From WLMZ01 sp963732585 (lineage in GTDB: Bacteria > Actinomycetota > Acidimicrobiia > Acidimicrobiales > Ilumatobacteraceae), in assembly GCA_963732585.1 (NCBI GenBank), contig CAVSZY010000004.1, forward strand, positions 310,001 to 374,000: DNA of 64,000 nucleotides, written 5' to 3'. Shown piece by piece: positions 33,204-41,007 of the stretch (positions are counted from its first letter, which is position 1; every line of letters starts with the position of its first letter). The notes below the pieces were generated by a model. The model saw nothing but the letters and a program-made list of their open reading frames with translations, was not told the DNA's origin and searched no databases. The position numbers and the translations under genes are program-made.

Positions 33204-34364
33204 TCAGCCGCCGCTGAGTGCCATCACGTCGCCGTCATCGGGGATCGTGTCGTCGTCGAGATTGTCGAGGTAGCCCTCGGGGAGCACCACTCGAATGGGC
33301 CCATTGGTGTGGCCACGCCGAATGCGTTCACCGCCGGCAACGAGCTCAAGGGCAGGATCGATCGTGGCTACCAAATCTTCCAGCTCGGCGATCGAGGCGA
33401 TCATGCCGAGCTTGCCGCGAATCTCGCCACCGACCGGGTAGCCGGTCAGGTACCACGATGTGTGCTTGCGGAAGTCTCGGCAGGCGTGCTCCTCGCCGAG
33501 CAGCCCGGCGAGCAGACGACAGTGGTCGACCATCTGCGCCACGACCCACCCCACCGGCGGCGACGCGGGGATCGGTCGGCCATTGAAGGCGGCGACGAGG
33601 TGACCAAACAGCCAGGGTCGCCCGAGGCAACCTCGCCCGATGACGACGCCGTCACAGCCAGTTTGGCGAACCATCTGCAATGCATCGTTGGCCTCCCAAA
33701 TGTCGCCGTTGCCGAGCACTGGAATCGAGTCGACAGCAGCTTTCAACTCCCCAATCGCCTCCCACCGGGCGTTGCCGGCGTAGTGCTGCTGCGCCGTGCG
33801 GGCGTGCAGGGCAATCGCTGCCACGCCCTCCTCCTCGGCGATCTGGCCCGTGTGGATGAACGTCATCAGCTCGTCGTTGATGCCCATGCGGAACTTGGCG
33901 GTCACCGGGATCCCGTACGGCGACGCTGCCGTCACCACCGAGCGCAGAATGGCGCGCAGCAGCCGCGGCTTGGCCGGCACCGCGGCCCCGCCGCCGCGAC
34001 GGGTTACCTTCTGCGCCGGGCAGCCGAAGTTGAGGTCGATGTGATCGACCCGATCCTCGGCACACAGCTGGCGCACGGCTTCGCCGACCATCGTTGGATT
34101 GCTGCCGTAGAGCTGCAGGCTGCGCGGCGATTCGTCGGGCGCGAAGCTCGACATCCGCTTCGTCTTTTCGTTGCCGTGGACGACGGCGGTGGCCATGACC
34201 ATTTCGTTGACGTAGATCAAGTCGGGGGCGAAACGACGGCACATCGTGCGAAACGGTGCATTGGTCACCCCAGCCATCGGCGCCAGAACGACGGGTGGCC
34301 ATACCTGATGGCGGCCGAGTTGCAGCGGCGCGACGTCGAGGGGTTTGCTGGTCAGTGGGGTCAT
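33204..34364 (-). CDS. dusB: tRNA-dihydrouridine synthase
   Basis: 386 residues, FMN-dependent TIM barrel. It shows VVLAPMAGVTNAPFR, the catalytic Cys in LNFGCPAQKV, the FMN-contact segments IHARTAQQ-like and NGDIW, and GVVIGRGCLGRPW. It reduces uridine to dihydrouridine in the tRNA D-loop. The start overlaps the stop of the upstream methyltransferase by 4 bp. It closes a run of five consecutive 4-bp gene overlaps. Confidence 0.93.
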   Translation of the reverse strand: MTPLTSKPLDVAPLQLGRHQVWPPVVLAPMAGVTNAPFRTMCRRFAPDLIYVNEMVMATAVVHGNEKTKRMSSFAPDESPRSLQLYGSNPTMVGEAVRQLCAEDRVDHIDLNFGCPAQKVTRRGGGAAVPAKPRLLRAILRSVVTAASPYGIPVTAKFRMGINDELMTFIHTGQIAEEEGVAAIALHARTAQQHYAGNARWEAIGELKAAVDSIPVLGNGDIWEANDALQMVRQTGCDGVVIGRGCLGRPWLFGHLVAAFNGRPIPASPPVGWVVAQMVDHCRLLAGLLGEEHACRDFRKHTSWYLTGYPVGGEIRGKLGMIASIAELEDLVATIDPALELVAGGERIRRGHTNGPIRVVLPEGYLDNLDDDTIPDDGDVMALSGG

Positions 34365-35422
34365 CGTCCAAACCCGCTGACGGCAAACCGGACCGCCGAC
34401 GGCCCGTTGCTGGTGGCCAAGGTGTCGTCAAAAGTCCGCTCGATGCGCTGCACCAATGCCGCCGAGGAGACCACGGCGATCGACGGGGCCTGGACGCAGC
34501 GATCGCGCAGCGACTGCCAACCCGCCTTGCTGAGGCGGTCGGCGGGCGGCAGGTGACTGACGACAGCGGTCTGCGCGGGGGCGTCACCAAAGGTGAGATC
34601 GGCGGCGACCCCGCCCGCCTCAGCGCGAGCGGTCATCGCCGCCTGCTCGCCGACGTTGAGTCCACCGGCGATGTAGGGCTTCTTCAACCCGGGACGGACA
34701 TCGGCATCGGCCGCCGCACAGAGTTTGTCCCATTGGGGCCGCTCGACCGGTAACCAGTCGAGGAACGGGAACGCCCGATCACGCCCGGCGGGCATACGGC
34801 GAGCCAGACGGGCCGCTTCGATCAACACCGTGCCGTCGCCCGCAGCCGGGTCGTAGAGGGCCCCGCGATGGGCGCGAGCACCGCTCCAGTGCAACAACCC
34901 GCTGGCCAACGTGGCGCGCAGGTCCGGTTGCTCGGCACCGTGCCAGCTCCGTCGGTTCATCGACTCCCCGGTGGCGTCCAGGCTGACCGTGGCGATGTTA
35001 CGGGAGATGCGCAGATGCATCGTGTACACGCCGCCGTCGTAGTCGCGACCCTCGATTTCGTCGCGTTTGACCACGCTGCGGATGCACTCGGTGATCGAGT
35101 CGATGTTGAACAACCGCGAGCCGCTGGCCACGACGTTCAGCCGCACGGCGGAATGTTTCGGCAGCCAGAGGTGGAACGGGATGTCCGACAGGCCGTCCTG
35201 CAGGTCGCCGAAACCAACGGCATCAAACCGGCCGATGCGAACCAAGATGCGCGTCGCCGTGCTGAGATGGAGATGAGCGAGCATCAATTGCGACCACGTC
35301 AGCGAGGCGGTCAAACCGCCGACGCCGAGGTCGACGACGCGCATGTCGTGACGGGCCAGCTCAGCGGCGGTCACGGCCTCGAGGCCTGGGGCAGTAACGA
35401 TGTACACAGCGACACGGTTCAT
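34361..35422 (-). CDS. THUMP-type rRNA/tRNA methyltransferase (RlmL/Trm14-like)
   Basis: 353 residues from ATG 35422, overlapping the tsaD stop. The N-terminal half resembles a THUMP RNA-binding domain (VTAPGLEAVTAAELAR). The C-terminal half has the SAM motif YDPAAGDGTVLIEAARLA. The expected catalytic D/N-PP-Y/F motif is not obvious; VVSHLPPADRL stands at that place, so activity or target may be altered. The position between tsaD and dusB fits an RNA-modification role. Confidence 0.75.
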   Translation of the reverse strand: MNRVAVYIVTAPGLEAVTAAELARHDMRVVDLGVGGLTASLTWSQLMLAHLHLSTATRILVRIGRFDAVGFGDLQDGLSDIPFHLWLPKHSAVRLNVVASGSRLFNIDSITECIRSVVKRDEIEGRDYDGGVYTMHLRISRNIATVSLDATGESMNRRSWHGAEQPDLRATLASGLLHWSGARAHRGALYDPAAGDGTVLIEAARLARRMPAGRDRAFPFLDWLPVERPQWDKLCAAADADVRPGLKKPYIAGGLNVGEQAAMTARAEAGGVAADLTFGDAPAQTAVVSHLPPADRLSKAGWQSLRDRCVQAPSIAVVSSAALVQRIERTFDDTLATSNGPSAVRFAVSGFGR

Positions 35423-36429
35423 GAAAGTTGCAAACGCATTCCCGGGAAGGCCCCGATATCGAGCGGTGTCGGACCATCGCTGCGGAGGCGGTGCCACCCT
35501 GCAGCGGCGATCATCGCCGCGTTATCCGTGCACATCGCCCGGCTTGGAACAAAGGCCCGCAGACCGTCTTCATCGCAGGCTTGCAGCCAGCGCTCGCGCA
35601 GCAGCGAGTTGGCCGCCACCCCGCCACCGATGGCCAACGCCTTGGCACCGGTCTGTCGCGCAGCACGGCGCGCCTTGGCGACGAGCGAATCGACCACCGC
35701 CATCTGGAACGAGGCGGCGACGTCAGCGGTTTCGACGTCGGGATTCTTGCGAACGTGGTTGATCACTGCCGTCTTCAAACCACTGAAGCTGAAGTCCAGC
35801 GACTCGGGAATAGCTCGCGGGAAGGCAATGGCCTGCGAGTCGCCGTAGCGAGCCTCGCGATCGATGGCCGGACCGCCGGGATAGCCGAGACCGAGGAACC
35901 GAGCGACCTTGTCGAACGCCTCACCGGCGGCGTCATCGATCGTTTCGCCGAGCAAGCGATAGTGTCCGTGGCCACGCATTTCCACGAGCATCGTGTGACC
36001 GCCGGAGACCAGCAGAACGACCAGCGGCAATTGCAGATCGGGATCCTCGAGCAGCCCAGCGTAGAGGTGCGCTTCGAGATGATTGACCCCAATGAACGGC
36101 ACATCGAGCACCAGGGCGAGAGACTTCGCCGCGCTGACCCCGACTAAGAGCGCGCCGATCAACCCAGGGCCAACCGTCGCCGCGACGGCGTCGATGCGTG
36201 ACTGGTCGATGCCGGCCTCAGCAATTGCCCGTGCGATGACCGGGGCGATTAATTCGACGTGTGCCCGGCTGGCGATCTCCGGGACCACGCCGCCGTAGGG
36301 CACATGATCGGCAATCGAGGTGTTGACGACGCTGCTCAAGATGTCGGCGCCACCCAACACCACGGCCGCAGCAGTCTCGTCACAGCTCGTTTCGATGCCG
36401 AGCACCACCGTGCTTTCGTCGATCGTCAT
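35419..36429 (-). CDS. tsaD: tRNA N6-threonylcarbamoyladenosine transferase
   Basis: 336 residues, the standard length. Motifs: GIETSCDETAAAVV at the N-terminus, the metal-binding HVELIAPV with NHLEAHLYAG, the ATP-binding VSGGHTMLV and a C-terminal GGGVAANSLLRE. TsaD transfers threonylcarbamoyl to A37 of ANN-decoding tRNAs, together with TsaB and TsaE encoded just upstream. It overlaps both rimI and the methyltransferase gene by 4 bp. Confidence 0.96.
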   Translation of the reverse strand: MTIDESTVVLGIETSCDETAAAVVLGGADILSSVVNTSIADHVPYGGVVPEIASRAHVELIAPVIARAIAEAGIDQSRIDAVAATVGPGLIGALLVGVSAAKSLALVLDVPFIGVNHLEAHLYAGLLEDPDLQLPLVVLLVSGGHTMLVEMRGHGHYRLLGETIDDAAGEAFDKVARFLGLGYPGGPAIDREARYGDSQAIAFPRAIPESLDFSFSGLKTAVINHVRKNPDVETADVAASFQMAVVDSLVAKARRAARQTGAKALAIGGGVAANSLLRERWLQACDEDGLRAFVPSRAMCTDNAAMIAAAGWHRLRSDGPTPLDIGAFPGMRLQLS

Positions 36430-36980
36430 TCGGCTGCCTCCGGGCTAAGTTCGCGCAGGCGCGCCGCGTAATCCGCCGTGTTGATCCCTCGACACCACAT
36501 GACAATCGCGTCCTCGACGTTCTCGTAATAGTTCTTGCGCACTCCCGCCGCCTCGAACCCGAACCGGCGATACAGCCCCTGCGCTGCGGCGTTGGACACC
36601 CTGACCTCGAGCGTCATCGCCGCGCAGGTGCGCCGACGCGCCTCCCAGGCAAGTTCGGCGAGCAGACGGCTGCCGATCTGGCCACGCTGATGGCTCGGAT
36701 CGACGGCGATGTTGGTGACATGAGCATCGTCGAGCGCTAACATCAACCCGGCGTAGCCAACCAGATCGGTACCGTCGAGCGCCGTGATGTAATAGCGCTT
36801 GCGTGGTCGCACCAGCTCCAACTCTGCGGTGAAGACCGACATCGACCACGGCTTTGGATAGACCTGGCGTTCGATGGCCTGGATCGCCGCAAGGTCACGT
36901 CGGCGCATGGCGGCGATGGTCAGGGGCTGGGCAGTGCCGTCGTCTCGCGTCGAGCGCAGCAACCGTGAGATCACGTTCAT
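36426..36980 (-). CDS. rimI: Ribosomal protein S18-alanine N-acetyltransferase (RimI)
   Basis: 184 residues from ATG 36980, which overlaps the tsaB stop by 4 bp; a slightly longer frame to 36992 exists. GNAT fold with ITNIAV-like VTNIAVDPSHQRGQIGSRLL and the Y-RRFGFEAAGVRKNYY motif typical of RimI. It is classically found between tsaB and tsaD in actinobacteria, as here. It acetylates the N-terminus of S18 or related substrates. Confidence 0.92.
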   Translation of the reverse strand: MNVISRLLRSTRDDGTAQPLTIAAMRRRDLAAIQAIERQVYPKPWSMSVFTAELELVRPRKRYYITALDGTDLVGYAGLMLALDDAHVTNIAVDPSHQRGQIGSRLLAELAWEARRRTCAAMTLEVRVSNAAAQGLYRRFGFEAAGVRKNYYENVEDAIVMWCRGINTADYAARLRELSPEAAE

Positions 36981-37663
36981 CGCCGCCGCCAATTGATTTC
37001 AGCGTCGGGAGCGCGCAGGTACATCGGCCTGACCTCGCCCTGCCCGTCGCCGCCGTCGCTGTCGGCGCGCAGCACTTTGGCCCGCGCCAAGGTGACCAGC
37101 GTCGCCGCCGAGGGATGGGCGAGGTCGGCAACCTCGATGTTGCCGACGAGGTCGTCGCGATAGCGGATCGCCCCGTCGCCGACGGCGAGCACGTCTTGAC
37201 CGCGAGCCATCACCTCGGCGTTGAAATCCTCCAGCGAACACGCCACCGGTTCGCTGACTCGTTGGATCCCACCAGGCGAAGCGAGGTAGAAGGCGTAGAA
37301 CACCTCGGACTTGCGGGCATCGATGACGCTGGCGATCACCTTGCTCGTATGCCGCAACGGAAAGGCAAGCAGATCGAGCGAGCAGACCCCGACCAACGGC
37401 ACACCCAACGACTGGGCGATGACCTTGGCACTGGCGATACCGACGCGCATTCCGGTGAACAAGCCCGGGCCGACGTCGACTCCGATGGCGGCGATCTCGT
37501 CCATGCGCACCTCGGCCTGGCGGCACACGAACTCGATCGCCGGGGTCAAGACCTCGGCGTGCCGTCGCCCTTTGGCGATCTCGACCAATCCAATCACCCC
37601 GTCATCGCCGCCGAGCGCGACGCTGACCACTTGTGTTGCAGTTTCGATGCCCAGGGTGATCAC
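36977..37663 (-). CDS. tsaB: tRNA threonylcarbamoyladenosine biosynthesis protein TsaB
   Basis: 228 residues from GTG 37663, chosen because it overlaps the tsaE stop by 4 bp (GTGA), like every other junction of this operon; ATG 37675 would add four residues. The actin-like N-terminus GIETATQVVSVAL, GVDVGPGLFTGMRVGIASAK and LDLLAF are typical. TsaB is the scaffold partner of TsaD. It lacks the metal-binding His pair, as expected. Confidence 0.93.
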   Translation of the reverse strand: MITLGIETATQVVSVALGGDDGVIGLVEIAKGRRHAEVLTPAIEFVCRQAEVRMDEIAAIGVDVGPGLFTGMRVGIASAKVIAQSLGVPLVGVCSLDLLAFPLRHTSKVIASVIDARKSEVFYAFYLASPGGIQRVSEPVACSLEDFNAEVMARGQDVLAVGDGAIRYRDDLVGNIEVADLAHPSAATLVTLARAKVLRADSDGGDGQGEVRPMYLRAPDAEINWRRR

Positions 37664-38148
37664 GCCATCTCCCATTGCTCAAGCAGGGCTTCAAGCCGTT
37701 CCCAGCGCGCCGCCCAGCGTCGATCGCTGGAGGTGACCACGAGCTCACGGGTATCGTCGTCCTCGCCGACGGCAATCTCGATCCGCAGCTGTGGTCCGAG
37801 ATCGACGACGTCGCCCCATTCGACGAGCACGATGCCCTGCTCGAGCAGTTCCTCGAAGGCCAAGTCGGCGATCTCGGCGGTGTGTTCGAGCCGATAGAGG
37901 TCGGCGTGATGTAACGCCGACGACCCGATCTGGTAACTGTGCACGATGGTGTAGGTCGGCGAGGTGACAGGTTCGTGCACGCCGAGTTCTTTGGCGAATC
38001 CTTGGGCGAAGGCGGTCTTACCGGCACCCATCTCGCCAGCGAGAACGATCAGATCACCCTGTCTGGCGACGCGGGCGATCGAAGCTGCGATGGCCCGGGT
38101 GTCCTCAAGGGTGACAGCGCGGACACGAAGCATCGGTCCTGTCGACAT
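37660..38148 (-). CDS. tsaE: tRNA threonylcarbamoyladenosine biosynthesis ATPase TsaE
   Basis: 162 residues. Walker A is GEMGAGKTAFAQG, with the conserved SPTYTIVHSY and HHADLYRL and the Walker-B-like VLVEWGDVV. TsaE drives turnover of the TsaB-TsaD complex. It is the first gene of the tsaE-tsaB-rimI-tsaD-methyltransferase-dusB series, starting 13 bp after alr. Confidence 0.94.
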   Translation of the reverse strand: MSTGPMLRVRAVTLEDTRAIAASIARVARQGDLIVLAGEMGAGKTAFAQGFAKELGVHEPVTSPTYTIVHSYQIGSSALHHADLYRLEHTAEIADLAFEELLEQGIVLVEWGDVVDLGPQLRIEIAVGEDDDTRELVVTSSDRRWAARWERLEALLEQWEMA

Positions 38149-38161
38149 AGGTAGGGATCAA

Positions 38162-39269
38162 TCATAGGTAGTGGCGTTCGATTCGCTTGCTGATGCCGCA
38201 GACGATCTCGTACCCGATCGTGCCGAGGCGCTCGGCCCACTCCTCGGCGGTGACCACTTCCGAACCCTGGCGACCGAGCAAGACGGCCTCGTCTCCGGGC
38301 GCTACCGGGTCGTCGCCACAATCGAGCAGCAGCTGATCCATGGTCACAACCCCAGCCAGTCGACGACGACGTCCGCCGAGCAACACCTCCCCGGCGCAGG
38401 CAAACAGGCGACGCGGGACGCCGTCGGCGTAACCGATCGGCAGGACCGCCACCGTGGTCGGCCGTGGGGAGTGATAGCGCAGGCCGTAGCTGGCTCCCTC
38501 TCCGGCCTCGATGCGCCGGACCGTCGAGACCCGAGCTTTCAGCGACAGCGCCGGGCGTAGGTCGGGCAGCAGGGAGTCGACGCCAAGGCCCGGTGATATC
38601 CCGTAGATGGCGATGCCGAGTCGGACGAAGTCGAATCTCGCGGCGACATCGGCCACCGCAGCCGCCGAGTTGGCGGCATGCGTCAGCGGCGGGCGAACGC
38701 CGTGGCGATCGAGGTCGGCGAGCACCTCGCCAAAGCTGTCACGCTGCAGTTGATTACTCGGCGCGGCCGGGTCGTCGGCACAAGCGAAATGGGAGAACAC
38801 GGCCGAGAAAGCCAGATTCGGATCGCGGTCGAGCTCCATGGCGATCGACACAGCGTCGCCCGGGTCACACCCCGCTCGATGCATGCCGGTATCGACCTTG
38901 AGGTGAACAGCCTGCACCACCTGAAACCGCTGTGCCGCTGCGGCAAGGCTCGCCGCGTACCCACGCGAAGCGACCGTGGCGATCAGGCGATGCTCGACGA
39001 GGGCCTCGATCTCACTGGCCGGTTGTTCGCTGAGGACCAAGATCGGTGCGTCGATACCGGCCCGGCGAAGCTCGACTCCTTCTTGCACGAGAGCGACGCA
39101 CAACCCGACGGCGCCACCGTCCAACGCCGCGCTCGGCCACCGGGATGGAACCATGCCCGTAGCCGTCAGCTTTGACCACCGCCCAGACCTGCGAACCAAC
39201 CGCGTCGACGAGGGCGGCAACGTTGCCGCGGATGTTTCCGAGGTCGATCTCAGCCCAGGCCCCTCTCAT
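38162..39269 (-). CDS. alr: Alanine racemase, apparent 1-bp frameshift
   Basis: The N-terminal frame (AWAEIDLGNIRGN, then VKADGYGHGSIPVAE with the PLP lysine) and the downstream frame (ALDGGAVGLCVAL, LKVDTGMHRAG, GIAIYGISPG, SYGLRYHSPRPTTVAVLPIGYADG with the catalytic Tyr region) form one 368-residue racemase. An extra C near 39131 separates them; removing it makes the 1108-bp span divisible by three. D-alanine for peptidoglycan is essential, so a sequencing error is likely. The start ATG 39269 overlaps the nnr stop by 4 bp. Confidence 0.9.
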
Positions 39270-40624
39270 CGCGGTCGCAGTTCGGCGAGCACCCGTGGGA
39301 TCGAGCCGAGCAGATCGGAGGCGACCATCCCCGTCTCGAAGTGATAGGCCGCGGCCGCGCCGTGAATCCAGGCGCCAGCAGCCGCGGCTTGCATCGCCGG
39401 CATCCCGGCGGCCAGCAGCGAGGCGACGATACCGGTGAGCACGTCACCGGTGCCCGCTGTCGCCAAGCGGTGATCGCCACTGTTGCTGACGATGACCTCA
39501 CCGCTCGGATCGGCGATCACCGTCGCCTGGCCTTTGAGCAACACCGTCGCGCCGCTCAGCACCGCCAGGCTGCGGGCGGCGTCGATGCGGTCAGCGCCAG
39601 GCAACGCGCCGGTCAGCATCCGGTATTCACCATCGTGCGGTGTCAACACGGTCGACGCTTGACGACCGGCGAGAGCGTGCAATCCTCGGCTGGCAATCGC
39701 CGCCAGGCCATCGCCGTCGATCACCGTTGGCAGCGCCGCGGCGCCGATGCAGCTGACGACATCCTCGGCCGCAGTGCCGCGTCCGAGGCCAGGACCGACG
39801 ATGAGCGCCCCGAAGCGGTGCAGATCGGCCTGCACTGCGGCCGCCCACCCAGTTTCCGGAAGGGAGCGAACGACATATTCATGCCCGCTGTCATCGGTCG
39901 CGACGCCCGGCGACGACAGGTGCACCATGCCACTAAAGCTGCGCAGGGCGGCCATCGACGCCAGCCGCGCGGCTCCAGACATTCCGCTGCTGCCAGCGAC
40001 AACACGCACCGCATTGCGCCACTTGTGCGTGTCGCGGGCGGGGCTCGGCAGCCAAGCGGCGACGTCGGCGGGTTCGATCAGATGTGTGCTGGTCGGGGTT
40101 GCCAGACCGATGTCGGCGACCTCGATTGCGCCTGTGAGCGCGGCGCCGGGGCCGAAGATCAGACCTGGCTTGAGCGCTGCGAAGGTCACCGTTCGCTGGC
40201 AGCGGTAGGCCTGCGATGCGACCTCGCCGGTCAATCCGTTGACGCCGCTGGGGATATCGACAGCCAACACAGCTTGGCCAGGGGCCAGCCGGGGAGGCGT
40301 CCAGTCGCCGCGGAATCCGGTGCCAAATGCCGCGTCGATGACGAGATCGACAGCTGGCAACCCGTCTGGCAGAGCATCGGTGGCGTGCACCGTGACCTGC
40401 ACCCCGCGCTGCGCCAAGCGGTGGGCTGCGACCCGGCCGTCATTGCCGTTATTACCGGGTCCGACGAGGACGACGACCCGTCGCCCATAGGTCCCGCCCA
40501 ACATCCTCAGCGCCGACCACATCACCGCCTCACCGGAGCGTTCGATCAATGTCGCGATCGGGGTTACCAGGGTCGCTGCAGCATCGATCGCCCGCATCTG
40601 TTGTGGCGTCACAATGCTCAACAT
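39266..40624 (-). CDS. nnr: Bifunctional NAD(P)H-hydrate epimerase/dehydratase
   Basis: 452 residues. The N-terminal epimerase domain (about 1-200) shows VVVLVGPGNNGNDGRVAAHRLAQRG and VLAVDIPSGVNG. The C-terminal ADP-dependent dehydratase domain has LIVGPGLGRG, VIDGDGL, LTPHDGEYRML and the glycine-rich ATAGTGDVLTGIVASLL. It repairs hydrated NADH/NADPH. It lies upstream of alr, a common actinobacterial pairing. Confidence 0.95.
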   Translation of the reverse strand: MLSIVTPQQMRAIDAAATLVTPIATLIERSGEAVMWSALRMLGGTYGRRVVVLVGPGNNGNDGRVAAHRLAQRGVQVTVHATDALPDGLPAVDLVIDAAFGTGFRGDWTPPRLAPGQAVLAVDIPSGVNGLTGEVASQAYRCQRTVTFAALKPGLIFGPGAALTGAIEVADIGLATPTSTHLIEPADVAAWLPSPARDTHKWRNAVRVVAGSSGMSGAARLASMAALRSFSGMVHLSSPGVATDDSGHEYVVRSLPETGWAAAVQADLHRFGALIVGPGLGRGTAAEDVVSCIGAAALPTVIDGDGLAAIASRGLHALAGRQASTVLTPHDGEYRMLTGALPGADRIDAARSLAVLSGATVLLKGQATVIADPSGEVIVSNSGDHRLATAGTGDVLTGIVASLLAAGMPAMQAAAAGAWIHGAAAAYHFETGMVASDLLGSIPRVLAELRPR

Positions 40625-40637
40625 CGCGCCCTACCCG

Positions 40638-41003
40638 CTACTCGGCAAGCACGTAGGCGATGGCCACGAGATCGCTATGGGTCAAAGAGACATGCCAGCG
40701 TCGCACCCCCGCAGCCTGTGAGAGCGCCAATGCCGCACCGGAGAACTCCAACGAGGGCACGCCCGATTCGGCGCGCGAGACCCACACCTCTTGGAACCCG
40801 AAGGCACCGAGCCCGACGCCGAGCGCCTTCATCACGGCCTCGCGGGCCGCGAAGCGGGCGGCGAGCGACGGCACAGGATCGGCCTTGGGGGCCACGTAAT
40901 CGAGCTCTGCGGCGGTGAACAGCCTGGTACGCATCGTCGGTGTGCGCAGCAACGATTGGCGGAACCGCTCGATCTCCACTGCGTCAACACCGATTCCGAT
41001 CAC
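40638..41003 (-). CDS. acpS: Holo-[acyl-carrier-protein] synthase
   Basis: 121 residues, standard length. IGIGVDAVEIERF carries the Mg-binding Asp, and ARFAAREAVMKALGVG the catalytic Glu/Lys region. The C-terminal WHVSLTHSDLVAIAYVL is conserved. It moves phosphopantetheine from CoA to ACP. It starts 4 bp after the glmS stop and precedes nnr by 13 bp, part of a long minus-strand operon. Confidence 0.95.
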   Translation of the reverse strand: MIGIGVDAVEIERFRQSLLRTPTMRTRLFTAAELDYVAPKADPVPSLAARFAAREAVMKALGVGLGAFGFQEVWVSRAESGVPSLEFSGAALALSQAAGVRRWHVSLTHSDLVAIAYVLAE

Positions 41004-41007
41004 GGGC

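Noticed and set aside
33309..34556. 415-residue plus-strand frame over dusB
   Set aside because: Antisense shadow; dusB on the other strand has catalytic motifs and overlapping neighbours.
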